NCBI GenBank assembly: GCA_025094145.1
Contig: JALLLS010000067.1
Location: 62,001-126,000, forward strand
Direction of reading: 5' to 3'
DNA from: Spinellus fusiger
Taxonomy: Eukaryota > Mucoromycota > Mucoromycetes > Mucorales > Phycomycetaceae
Length of the DNA stretch: 64,000 bases
Every line of letters starts with the position of its first letter. The first letter of the stretch is position 1. A program made the position numbers and the translations under genes. The notes under the pieces were generated by a model that did not search any database, was not told the DNA's origin, and saw only the letters and a list, made by a program, of their open reading frames with translations. Below, one piece after another: positions 1 through 10,900 of the stretch.

Positions 1-328
1 CATGTCATTGGATCCTCAACATGCCATTGGACAGTGGTTTATCTGTGGAGAAACATAGACACTGGCTGTAAATAACAAAAATAAAGATGCATTGGGTAAG
101 GCAGCTTGCACAGAAACAGAGAGCAACAGTAGGACAAGAGGCGAATCTACCTTAATGTTACACACACTGCATGTCAGTTCTCGGTTTGTGTGGTGGTGCT
201 CTAGTTTATTTGTCTTCTTCCTATTGGCTACTCTCATCTACAGAGTGAAAAATAAACTATAGCCATAATGCTGTTCCCAAGAGAGAGTCACTTTATTTAC
301 CTTCCCAGTGACAGACAAGTCACGCACT
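1..328. other. 5' flanking region, no gene recognised
   Basis: I see no supportable coding exon here. The stretch precedes the first ATG of the WRAP53-like gene and probably holds its promoter and 5' UTR. A further upstream non-coding exon cannot be excluded. Confidence 0.4.
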
Positions 329-2517
329 ATGGAGAACACCACCACTGTTGAAGCAGCCACACCACTGTCAGACAGTGCCTATGGAAACACCACGTGTGTC
401 TCGTATGGAACCCCTCCTCACAACAGCACAGCAGAAGAACAGGAACAAACACCCTCCTACAGTGTGTTTGTGCAGGAATTCACTGCTCCCTGCACCTTGA
501 TAGCCTCTACAGGAGACACCTACAACACAACTGTAAGAGAGTGTCTGGAGAGAGACAGTGCGATTGTACAGCAAAGAATAGAGACTTCCAATATGCCAGA
601 GACCAACAACTACTTCCGCAATAGCAAATGGTAAACAGACCAAACCAAAAACAAAAACAAAACCAAAAACCAAAACCAAAACCAAAACCACTGAAAGAGG
701 GTATTCACTGGCAAGACAGGTCTCCAGATGGTACTTGTTTACTGACCAATTCAGAGGACACTATGATAAGACTGTTTCATCTGTAAGTGGCTGTCAATAA
801 CACCAAAAGGGACTTGTTGATTGAATCCATGGGGCTAGTCCTCAGAATGTCTATGATCAGACAGCAACAGGTACGCCAGGTGAATGGAAGGAGAAGGGAG
901 AGGCTCATGTCCATGCCTTAAGATGATAGTGAGCCAGTGACTGTGGAGTCTATGGCCCCTGTGCTGGCCATACGTGAGGGAGAATCCATCTATGACTTTG
1001 CCTGGTTCCCCATGATGAATGCTCAAGGTAACAAAACTCAAAGACAGACAGAGAAGAGAAAGTAAGCAAATCTGCTCTTTACTAATGACGCCTCTCTCTG
1101 TTGTTTGTATGGGAGAACAGATCCCGCCACCTTCTGCTTCTTGACTTCTGTACGGGACCATCCTGTCAGACTGTGGGATGCCACGACACAGACAGTAAGT
1201 GTTGATAGCAATGCCATTCTTAAGAGGTGTTTCTTAGGTAAGAGCATCGTACTGTGCTATTGATCACAGAGAGCGATTCATAGGCCCCAATGTTGTTCGC
1301 TTTAATCTGGAGGGCTCAAAGTAATGCGCTCCTTTCTCTGTGTGTCCTGTCTTGCTTACATACACTTGCTCTGTTGTGTATAGAATCTACTGTGGCTATG
1401 AAAACATGATAGAGGTCTTTGATGTGCAGAGACCAGGCCAAGAATCCCAGAAAATACCCACTGTACCCAAGCGAAAGAGTAAAAAAGGACAAAAAGGCAA
1501 GACATTTCTTTATTCTTGATAAAGTCCACTCGACATCCCTGCTTAGTACCAACACTCTTCTCCCACTAGGCATCATTTCTTGTCTTGATTTTAGTCCTGA
1601 TTATGCTGGACTGTATGCGGCTGGTTCTTATAGTAAGACTGTGGGTATTTACGATGAAAGCAACCATGAACTCTGTCTTAAACTGACAGGCATTGAGGGA
1701 GGAGTTACGCAGGTAAGCTCTTTTCTGTGGATAGATTTGTGGAGAGAGATCTGTAGAGAGATCTGTAGAGAGATCTGTAGAAAGATCTGTAGAGAGATCT
1801 GTAGAGAGATCTGTAGAGAGATCCATAGAGAGATCCATAGAGAGATCTGTAGAGAGATCCATAGGCATGGACAAGAACATAGCCACTGACATGACTAGGT
1901 CCAATTCTCACCCAATGGCCAATGCCTCTACACAGCCTCTCGTCAGTCCCAGTCTATTCTCTGCTGGGATCTACGCAACACTGTTCATATTCTGTATGAA
2001 CTTCCTCGACAAGGGAAAACCAATCAGAGACTCTCCTTTGATATGAATGCAGCAGGCACTGTGCTGGTGACAGGCGATCAGGTAATCTTCTCACCATAAG
2101 ATGATAAAGGAGAGAGGACAATGGCTGACTCCCTCTTTTCTCTTTCTTTTTTCTTCCTCTATAGCATGGCCAAGTGACCTTTTATAATACACATACAGGA
2201 GAAACAACAGCACAAGACCCTGTAGACCACTCTCTTATGACATTGGCAGCTCATCAAGGTAAGATCACCTATAGACTGTGGATTCGCAGTGACTTGATGT
2301 TGTGTCTACTCTAGACAGTGTCAGTTCAGCAAGTCTTAATCCTGTTTATCCTGTGATGGCTACTACCTCTGGACAGCGTAAATATACAATGGACAGTGAG
2401 AGTGAAGAAGACAGTGTGGATCTGCATACTACAGACGTACATACGATGGAGAAGATTGATAACTCAGTGCATATCTGGCGTATGCATGGTCATTATGAAT
2501 GGTACCATGGGCCATAA
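329..2517 (+). CDS. WRAP53/TCAB1 (WDR79)-like WD40 protein
   Basis: Eleven exons: join(329..630,720..782,839..870,938..1027,1121..1194,1238..1320,1384..1496,1570..1712,1899..2081,2165..2258,2315..2517), giving 459 aa. All phases close. The order of blocks follows animal WRAP53: KWSPDG at the first blade, then GESIYDFAWFP, HPVRLWDA, IYCGYENMIEVFD, GIISCLDFSP, SILCWDLR, and near the C-terminus ATTSGQRKY followed by an acidic stretch and a final VHIW repeat. In animals this family binds CAB-box RNAs and takes scaRNAs and telomerase RNA to Cajal bodies; the budding-yeast relative is Swt21. A role in snRNP or telomerase RNA handling here is inferred. The intron at 1497-1569 is GC-AG, and intron 1713-1898 contains a 12-bp tandem repeat. 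The gene converges on the PRPP synthetase gene with about 116 bp between stop codons. Confidence 0.9.
1737..1866. repeat. 12-bp tandem repeat (AGAGAGATCTGT-type) in a WRAP53 intron
   Basis: About ten imperfect copies of a 12-base unit related to GAGAGATCTGTA, some with ATCCATA in place of ATCTGTA, fill the intron at 1713-1898. The unit length is a multiple of three and the whole intron (186 nt) is too. The exon frame therefore stays open through the array until a TGA at 1887-1889. Confidence 0.85.
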
Positions 2518-2594
2518 CCTTCCTTCCTTCCTTCTTTCCTTCTTGTCAGCCAACAGCAAGTGCAGAATAGGTCACTGTAGATGTGTCTGTATTG

Positions 2595-2625
2595 ATATAT
2601 AATATAATATAATATAATATAATAG
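2595..2625. repeat. (AATAT)n microsatellite between convergent genes
   Basis: Five-base AATAT units sit between the stop of the WRAP53-like gene (2517) and the stop of the PRPP synthetase gene (2634). The tract probably overlaps the 3' UTRs or poly(A) signals of both. Confidence 0.7.
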
Positions 2626-2633
2626 TCTATGCA

Positions 2634-4172
2634 TTATACAAAGTCATAGGTGGATTCAAACAGAGTGCTTAAACTCTCGCCACTGTGGGTACGACGCACA
2701 GCCTCAGAAAAAATAGCAGCCACACTGAATGTCTGGATTTTGCTACACTTCTTTGTATGTTCTGTCTGGGGAACTGAGTCACTGACAATCACTGCATCAA
2801 GATGGCTGCTCTGGATCCTTTCCACTGCATCCCCACTGAGAATGGCATGTGTAATCACAGCATAGATCTTGGTGGCGCCTGTCTCATGCAGGAGTTTAGC
2901 AGCCTTAGTAATAGTAAAAGAGGTGTCTGCAATGTCATCAATGAGAATACACACTTTGTCCTTAACATCCCCCACCAACATAAGGTCAGGCTTCAATGGT
3001 TTGTCAGGAGAGCGTCTTTCTTTATGGATCAGGGCAAAGTCCATGCACATCTTCTCTGCAATAGAAGTGGCTCTGTAGTAAAGTGAGTGAGTGAGTCATC
3101 CAATGGCCACGCCTGTAGGTTGGTTGATTACCTCTTGGCTCCACCCGCATCAGGAGACACAATCACAGCCTCCTGGAAGTTGGGGATGGTGTACTCGATG
3201 CATTTGATCATCATCGGCAAGGAGGAGAGATTATCCACAGGACAATCAAAGAAGCCTTGGAACTAGAAGCAGGTGAGTGCCGTCTCTCTTCCAGTGGACA
3301 GCCTACCTGTGGATCATGCAAGTCCATCGTAATAATATGATCCGCCCCAGCACACTCCAGCAGCTCTGCAATCAACGTGCCTGACTTGGCCACCCATTGA
3401 CGGTATCCATCCGTCGAGCCACCAGGACTCATTGCACCATGGCACTGTGATAGGCTGGAGGCAGCGCTTGTGCGTTGGAACTGCTGTCCCACAGCAATGC
3501 GCTCCATCTCATTGGACAGTTTGGAGAGGGCGGTCGTAGTAAAGGGATTATCAAGGGTATCTGTCATCAATGGCGTACTGGGATGTGTTTTGGGCGTGGA
3601 GGGGATGGTGTGAGGACTGGAAGGCACGGTCATTGGAGGAGCACGCGTCAATGGGGCCCCTGCTCTCTTGTAAGGCACGTCGGGCTGTCTTGAGTAGGGA
3701 AGAAGGGGATGACTAGGAACAGAAGGCTTTCCTTGTCAGTGTACACACCCCTTTGTTATTACTACTATGACTATGACTATGTGTGTGTAGTGTAGTGTAG
3801 AGTGTGTGTAGAGTGTGTAGAGTGTGTGTAGAATGGCCTCTTTTTTCTTTCTTTTTTCTTTCTTTCTTTTTTCTTTCTTTCTTCTTTTCTTAGCCTTTCC
3901 TGGGCGTTACCTGCTGTCACCTTCTTAGCAGAAGCTGTTTTGCATGCTTGTATCATAATAAGAAGCTCAATAAAATTATCGTTGACATGGCCACAGCCTG
4001 ACTGTACAATATAGACATCCTGCTCTCGTACTGACTCATACAGCTCCACTTTGGTTTCGTTGTTGCTGAACTTCTCCAGAGAGGACTTTCCAGGACGAAT
4101 ACCGAGTCTTCTGCATATCTTTTCACTGAAGTCAGGATGCGAAGAGCCGGAGAATACAACAAGATTACGCAT
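2634..4172 (-). CDS. Ribose-phosphate pyrophosphokinase (PRPP synthetase), fungal form with insertion; possible 1-base frameshift
   Basis: Makes PRPP from ribose 5-phosphate and ATP for purine, pyrimidine, His and Trp synthesis. Exons: complement(2634..3072,3132..3262,3307..3712,3911..4172). Visible family blocks are [85 protein letters not shown] and RRTHSGES. A Pro/Thr/Ser-rich insertion of about 70 residues follows [11 protein letters not shown], as in some fungal isoforms. The start is the ATG at 4172 because upstream in-frame codons lack an ATG. Exon 1 ends in phase 1 (ACAGCA G), but exon 2 read as PYSRQ needs two bases from exon 1. One extra C in TTCCCTAC (about 3697-3699) would give V-I-P-F-F-P-Y-S-R-Q and close the frame at 412 aa. 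The gap is either an assembly indel, a real mutation or unusual splicing. Confidence 0.85.
3781..3892. repeat. GTGTAG and CTTT low-complexity tracts in a PRPP synthetase intron
   Basis: GTGTAG/AGTGTAG units (about 3781-3832) are followed by TTTTTTCTTTCTTTC-type pyrimidine repeats (about 3839-3892). Both lie within the first intron of the minus-strand PRPP synthetase gene. Confidence 0.7.
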
Positions 4173-4477
4173 AGGACTTGCAACAAGGGACAAAGGGGGC
4201 TTTCTCAAGAGACGGACTCAAAAGTGTATATCTATGAAACAAGACTCAAGTTGAGACAGAGAAAATAAATAAACAGATGGCGTTGGTACGCTTGAGCTTG
4301 TTGGTGTGACGCTTCCCAATGTCTGTCTGCTTGGACAAACGATATCACGTGCCTTGGTGGACTGGTTTACTGTCACTCTCCCTCTGGAAGTGTTGGGTGC
4401 TGTGGGATTCAGTGGAGAATAAAAAGACACCCTGCCAGTGTGCTCTTTGATTGGCCCTCCTTCTTCTCTTCTACACC
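4173..4477. promoter_or_regulatory. Divergent intergenic promoter region, PRPP synthetase / BET1
   Basis: The 305 bp lie between the start codons of two divergently transcribed genes (4172 on the minus strand, 4478 on the plus strand), so both promoters must be here or overlap the genes. I could not assign a TATA box or operator with confidence. Confidence 0.5.
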
Positions 4478-5165
4478 ATGTCACGCCAATTTGGGTCAGG
4501 AAGTGTAAGGTGATTGCAATTCAGGCGTCCTTGGAGCAAAGAAGAATAGTTTAAATAAAGAATAGGTCTTATCAAAACCTCCATAACCGAGCAGCACTGT
4601 TTGGAGATGCCAAAAGCTCGTCCCATGAGAACCAGTCCAGTGTATCTGCAGGCACCCACTATCAACACAAGTCAAGACTGGATGACGGCGACCTAGAGTC
4701 TATGGAGAGCCAGAATGATGATAAAATCACTGGTCTCTCTGCTAAAGTACAGCTGTTGAAGAGTGTAGGGCCTGTCTTTTCTTTTATATATCTATCTATC
4801 TTTGTCTGTATGTAGAAATATATTTTATATACAGACAAATATAAAGGCAATGGGACTGATAGTGTGGATAGATCACAGGCAAGATAGGAGATGAAATCCG
4901 TTCTGGCAATACACTTCTTGATACTATGGTAAGGATATAAAGAAGAGAAATCCCCCTTTCTTCTCCGTCAAACAGAGTGACGTGTGTAGAGTAACTGTTG
5001 GCTGCACTGTAGAACGATCAATTCTCCACCACAGGATCCTATCTTGGCAAGACAATGAACAGCTTCAAGACCATGGCAGCAAAGGAGTCTGGTGCCACAA
5101 TGTGCTATTTAATTCTATTTATTGTTCTGGTAGTCGTTGTATTCTACTATTCATTCTTCCGGTAG
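4478..5165 (+). CDS. BET1: Bet1-type v-SNARE
   Basis: Four exons: join(4478..4504,4561..4764,4872..4928,5013..5165), 146 aa, every junction in phase 0. The N-terminus MSRQFGSGSNRSYQNLHNR and the LFG motif match yeast Bet1 (SSRF..GNAYQ...LFG). The SNARE helix follows: LESMESQNDDKITGLSAKV, then LKSITGKIGDEIRSGNTLL. The protein ends in a single hydrophobic tail anchor of about 20 residues rich in L, I, V and F, then FFR and stop. Bet1 acts in ER-to-Golgi vesicle fusion. The exons are short and scattered over frames, so the gene is easily missed by simple reading-frame scans. It is divergent from the PRPP synthetase gene. Confidence 0.88.
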
Positions 5166-5606
5166 AATACTCCCTTATGCTTAAATCTATAGAAATACAC
5201 TGTTCTTCTCGCTAGGAGACAAGCTACAAACTATCTTTATTTTGCATTGTTACCTCTTATTTTATTCTATAGTGTGTAGTCCCTATCATAAGAAGTGTTT
5301 CTATAAAAGAGTGTCGGGTGCTGAAATAATATAATATCCAAAGAAGGAAAGAATTCGCCACTTGTCTAAATACAAGTTTCAATGAACATATCCTGGCCTG
5401 TAATGAAGAGCTCCAACCTGTACATAATTCTATTATCCTTTGAAGATGTATTTTGGAGACAATGATGATGAGAGATTTATTTTATTATTACTATAATAAC
5501 ACATTGAGATCATCGCATATTACAAAAGGCAGAGCAAATAATAATAACAATAACAGTAATAATAAAAAGGTGTATGCAATACTTTTGGCTGGTTGAGACT
5601 ATAGTC
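5166..5606. other. Intergenic, convergent 3' regions
   Basis: AT-rich sequence between the stop codons of BET1 (plus strand) and the F-box gene (minus strand), with ATAATAA-type runs near 5540-5570. I see no gene. Confidence 0.6.
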
Positions 5607-7532
5607 TCATACTAGAACTGCACAGCCAAAATAAAAATGAGCAATATCTTGGCAGCGAATAGAGATGAGTCCTCGATGAATACACTCTTTCCGTTGTTTT
5701 TTGTGTAGAGGAACTTCTCTCTCAGAGCGTTGGTTCCATGCCTTTGATGTAATAATATAATCATTGGCCTCAAGTACTTCATTGGGAGGCAGTTCACGTA
5801 ATCGTTCAAAATCCTCCTCATTCTTCCTATAAACATGATACCATCGAGCCATACTCTGTTCTACTGATCTTTCATGGTCTTCTTGGTGATGCCAGTCTAT
5901 CTCTGGAGAGCCATTTCTTCTCAAGGTACTGTTCATTCTTTTCAACAGTGACAATGATACTAGTTTAATAGGATGGATTAATTCTCTTTCATTGTTGGAA
6001 TAAGAACGCGTGGAAATAATTTCTGATATGTTAAGTATGTCAAGTTTGTGGTTTGGCATGTTGATTTCTACCAAGTAATTAGGAAACATCTGCTTATTAT
6101 ACACATCATCAATAGTCAGAGAGGATAGTTTGGGGCAACGAATGGACAAGTGGTTTGTGATGGCATGTATATCCAAGGTAAACTCGTGAATAGATAGCCC
6201 AGATAAGCAAGCATGAATCTGTGGAGAGTTCTTATGGTATTTATCTGATATTATTAGTTCACCATTACAAAGAGACAGCTTCTTCAAAAGAGGACAACTA
6301 TCCAAAATAAAATCCAATGTAAATACAGCTTCCTTATTTCCAGAGATGGTGAGAGAAGTAAGGCGTTGATATTGACCCAATGAGCAAAATAGATTGGACA
6401 TATTGCAGTCATTCCATACTTTTAATTCCAATGTTTCGAGAGTGTCTCGTGAAGAATCCAGCATGGCTTTAAAGTGACTGTGGTCGTCAAATGGATGTCT
6501 TGCAATATTGTGAAATGTCAACCTTAATGTGGTAAGAGACGCACCAGAGCTTTGAAGTGCCTCAAAGAAATGTCTTCCTGGCCATAGATTCATTGGAATA
6601 CTCTTCCCAGTAAAGGAACGAAGACGAGACCATTGTTGTGCCATGGCCATGTAAATATTGTCATTGTTTTCTAGTTTAAAATCTATAGGCATGTCATTTG
6701 ATTCCATAGAGAAGGACCCTGAGTTAGAGAACTCTTCCAAGTGAGGGTATTTGCGTATAAAGTAATACATATCCCTCCAATGATTATTACTACTATACAA
6801 TTGAAGAACACGCATCTTATTGGCAGGAGAGATTACTCTGTTCTTGGTTAAATCAGCAAGTCCAAATTGTACAATTAATAATTTCAGATGCTCAAGGTTT
6901 GGACATGTGCTATGAATCAACTCCATAGCATCCAGTGTAATTCCAGAGCGATTATTAAAAGTACTAGTAAATAAATTGTATGTTCCTGTAAGATCGAGTT
7001 GTCTTAAATTGGGTGCAAAAGACAGTATAGATCCAAGTTGATGATCTCGAATCCAATCATTAATCATTGCTCCTTCCAGCCGTAATTGGGTGAGTCGATG
7101 GCCGTGTTCTTTAATAAGAGTAATTGCATGACGTTCATCATTAAGCACTGGGAGTCTTTCAATGTATTTTAAAGTGTTGAGTCTGCTTGGACTGGAGAGA
7201 TAGCGCCATAGTTTTGGATTAAAATCAATACTGAGGAGATGGGGACAGTATTCTACTATGTAGTTGAACTCCTTATTAGTCAACCCAACTGGATATTCCA
7301 TCGTCAAGTATCTAACAAGACGTCCAAATCCTTGGCCCTGGGAGGTTGTTTGAAGGAGTGTTCTGTAGAATAACTCTAGTTGTTTTCGTCTTCTTATCAA
7401 CACATTAGTGTAGAGAGAGTGTGCAAATGATTTGGACCATGCTTTATTGACTAGAGAACATTGAGCTTTATCCGCTGTGCTCAAGTGCTGAGCAGTTATC
7501 TCGAGAATCTCATCGGGAACAGAATAGCTCAT
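5607..7532 (-). CDS. F-box protein with degenerate leucine-rich repeats
   Basis: A single exon of 641 aa. The N-terminal 45 residues fit an F-box (PDEILEITAQHL, then ADKAQCSLVNKAW and LYTNVLI). The rest is a long series of Leu-rich units such as CPHLLSIDF, APNLRQLDLTG, CPNLEHLKLL, CPLLKKLSL and CPKLSSLTI, spaced roughly 25-60 residues apart. Such proteins are substrate receptors of SCF ubiquitin ligases; the substrate cannot be read from sequence. Intronless F-box/LRR genes of this type form large families in Mucoromycota (general knowledge). It borders a transposon island to its right. Confidence 0.85.
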   Translation of the reverse strand: MSYSVPDEILEITAQHLSTADKAQCSLVNKAWSKSFAHSLYTNVLIRRRKQLELFYRTLLQTTSQGQGFGRLVRYLTMEYPVGLTNKEFNYIVEYCPHLLSIDFNPKLWRYLSSPSRLNTLKYIERLPVLNDERHAITLIKEHGHRLTQLRLEGAMINDWIRDHQLGSILSFAPNLRQLDLTGTYNLFTSTFNNRSGITLDAMELIHSTCPNLEHLKLLIVQFGLADLTKNRVISPANKMRVLQLYSSNNHWRDMYYFIRKYPHLEEFSNSGSFSMESNDMPIDFKLENNDNIYMAMAQQWSRLRSFTGKSIPMNLWPGRHFFEALQSSGASLTTLRLTFHNIARHPFDDHSHFKAMLDSSRDTLETLELKVWNDCNMSNLFCSLGQYQRLTSLTISGNKEAVFTLDFILDSCPLLKKLSLCNGELIISDKYHKNSPQIHACLSGLSIHEFTLDIHAITNHLSIRCPKLSSLTIDDVYNKQMFPNYLVEINMPNHKLDILNISEIISTRSYSNNERELIHPIKLVSLSLLKRMNSTLRRNGSPEIDWHHQEDHERSVEQSMARWYHVYRKNEEDFERLRELPPNEVLEANDYIITSKAWNQRSEREVPLHKKQRKECIHRGLISIRCQDIAHFYFGCAVLV

Positions 7533-7925
7533 TGCAATGTTGTAATGAGTATTGTAATGACTATAAAAAAGACGATAGCGTGTAAATATTTTTCATATTT
7601 ATGAAGAGCCAAGTGTCACATATTAAACAGCCGAGTGGTCTTTATCTTTTATTTTTATTTTACTAGTGCTAAAAGTATAGAAATCACATATACCATCTTC
7701 ACAAACTACTGTCGCACTTTCTCAATGCTATTTGTTATATAATTATTATACTGTCTGTAATATCTATAGAGTAAATATTCCTATTTTCCTTATTATTGGC
7801 AGTACTAATAATAAATACAGCCTACTACATAGCATATACACTCCATGAACTACAGGCTTCATCAACAGGTTTAGTTTATCAAGAATTCTGGTCTGCCTGT
7901 CATATTTCTTGTATCTCTGTATCTA
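7533..7925. other. Upstream flank of the F-box gene, AT-rich
   Basis: No coding sequence is recognised. This is probably the F-box gene promoter plus spacer up to the TA dinucleotide (7924-7925) that precedes the transposon end. Confidence 0.5.
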
Positions 7926-10900
7926 CACACCCAAAGATTTTTGGGATATATAAGGAAATATCTTGAGAATAAAACCGCAATATTCATATGATTGGCTAAT
8001 GTGTTTTGAAATACTTGTTCGCTGTCTAAATGGACAATTTCAAACTCTGCTTGTCTATTTTAGCAATGGCTATTGACTTTGTAATTAAAGAGTATAAAAT
8101 TGGCTGTAAAGACAAGAAATAGAACAAGAATCACCTCAATATTACAACTCAGTCACTGCTATTCTACTCTTAACATAATGTGTTATCCATAAGCCCACAG
8201 TATTTGCAGTATGACACTGCTTGAGAAAGATGTATTATAGAACACACTGAATTAACTCTAGTGGTCATTGTCCATAAAATAGAAAAAAACTCACTTATAT
8301 TAAGAGAATTGTAGTCACTCATTGACTCTATTCATAATCACTTCAGTAACTATGTTATTGTAACTGGTATTAACAGTGGTGCTTAATGATTACAAAGTAT
8401 TGTTTAATACTGTCCTTTAACCCCAAGACAAATAGAGTGTGAGTTGTTTGACTTGTGAATTTTGACTTGATAAATTATTGGAAAATAAAGGCGAAAGTGA
8501 TACTTCACCAAAATGAATATATTTTTTATTCCTTGGTCTGTTATTATTTTGTTATTTCTCACAAAAACCATTAACTTAATACTTAATTAACTGTCAAGAT
8601 GAGCATAGCTGATCAAGATATTGTGCTATTATCAACAAAGAAAAACAATAGAAGGAAGTGATAGACACTATCAAAGACTATTTTGGATGATAAAAGGTAA
8701 TTAGTGTCTTCATCTGGGCCTGAGCTCATTGTAATTCACAAGACACTTGTTGTATTATTAATAAATAAAGACTTTCAAGTCAATCTTAAGTAGTATTCTA
8801 TAATGTCAACGGTGTCTAGGGTATATTCTAAAGCATAACTATTTATCTTCAAAGAACAAAACACAAGACTTTTAGGGTATAGATTCTATTGCTATGAGGG
8901 AATGTTATCGTAAAGACATTTTCTATCATTGAAACTACAACCCTTTTTGGAAATAACAACTTTTACTACTAAACTGAGAAGAGGATGCCATTGAATACTA
9001 AGGGATGATGATAGTTTTTAGTACTCAATAGCATACTCCTGAAGCTAAATATAAGACTATTAGCCACTTGGACCACTGAGGGCCATGAATGCCATCCCTT
9101 TGGGCTCTTAACTAAAGCCAATGCTTATCAGAATTGTGTGTTTTACAGTGTTGATATCTATTTTTGGGATCCAGATTTCAAAGTAACATTATAGGAGACC
9201 CTATTTTCAGTTTTAGATGGTGAGGAGGAAGTCCGCTTGGGTTCATATTGTTGAGATGTTCTACTGGAAGATCCATGGCATCTGATTCATCTGTGAGTGC
9301 TTTATCACTACTGTAGAAACAAAAGCTTTCTCTAAAAGAAAATCTGTCCATAATGTAGTCATTGATCTGTATAGCATCAGCACTTTTTGGTGTAAGTATA
9401 GCTTTTGTAGCTATTTGTTCTCTTATGTATGATGGGAGTGTGTCATTTCCAGGATATAATATACTACCATGAATTTTATCTGCTAAACTATTTATGTCAT
9501 GGCATGGCAACAACATATCATCAGGAACTCTGATCAGTTATGAACTTCCTACTGTCTGAACACTTCTATTGCCAACATCAAGGAGGTATCTTGAAAACTG
9601 TTGCAAGGTGTTTGCAAGTATACTGCTTTCTGGTGATATCGCTTGCTCAATATGTATCTTCACAACTAAATAGAATATATTTATGAATTTCCATATGGAA
9701 GATTGGTCTATACACTGATCAACACTATCCATCATACCTCCTTTGTGAGTAACTAGGAGAACTTGACAGAAATCATCACCAAAAAGCACACATACTAATG
9801 CAGGCTATTGTACTCTTATACTATCTTTAAAATATCTATCAACTGCATTAAATACATTACGACTTATCATAAATGCTTCATTCCATACCATTGATTTTGT
9901 AGCTGTTTTTTTATTTTTATTTTTTTTATTTTTACAAACTACTAACTACTAACTCTCGCTTTTTTTAAGCATATAAGACCCAAGGTAACAGTATCCTGTA
10001 CACTGCTTAATAAATATCTTCTCAGTGTGTCTTGATTATACCGTATAGAATTCAGACGACCTTGCTCAATGTCAGAACACATGTCTACTCTATACTGATA
10101 AAAGGGCTTTCTAAATAGATGCAAGTGATTTATTTTTCTGTAAATTAGTCTGAAGCAATAGTATTTTAGTGTGCTTATCATGACATTTTGGTCATTGACT
10201 GAACATTTATTTCTATTTCAACCTAACTGTCCTGTAGAAAAAAAGTACTTATCTCATAGAATTGTATGACTGATTTGTCTAATTAATTCTATGCAATAAG
10301 CTACCATTTCTTGTTCATATCACAATGTCTCTACTTTCTGTCTGGGTTCTATTATTATTTGGACAGTTGCAATAACTTTTGTGTAAATGACCATATTCTC
10401 GACAGCTTGTATATCGAATACTCTGATTTAATGTTTCACCTTCTTGTATATTGGTGTCAATTCCCTTGATATCAACCTCTATTTTCTTATTCTGTTGGTT
10501 TACAGAATTAAGAGGACATCTGTAATTAGTTCTTCAATAATGTCCAGGCAGTGCGCAGCTTGAGCAGTATATAGTATGGATTGTTATTTAAGTAACTTTA
10601 AAAAGAAAGAGTACTAATATAGATCTATATTTCTTCCTTGTTTGCTCACTCGCTCACCCAAGAAATACTGATATGTCAGGCAAAAGAATATTAGCTATTT
10701 ATTTGTCTGATCGAAATAAGGCTTATATGTCCGGTGAAAGAATGTGTCCGAAAAAAGGACGTGCTGTTTTTTTTTTTTTTACGAATTGTAACTGCTAAGG
10801 AGCTCCTTTTTTTTAAAATAATAATAATAATAATAATAATAATATATCTATAAGATAAACTTTTATCCATAATGTCGTCTTTGGCTTTAACCAAAAGAAA

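Noticed and set aside
1479..1569. Alternative GT donor at about 1479 for the WRAP53 GC-AG intron
   Set aside because: It is in phase but would delete the KKGQKG residues that precede IISC in the family. The AAG|GCAAGA donor keeps them, so it is preferred pending transcript data.
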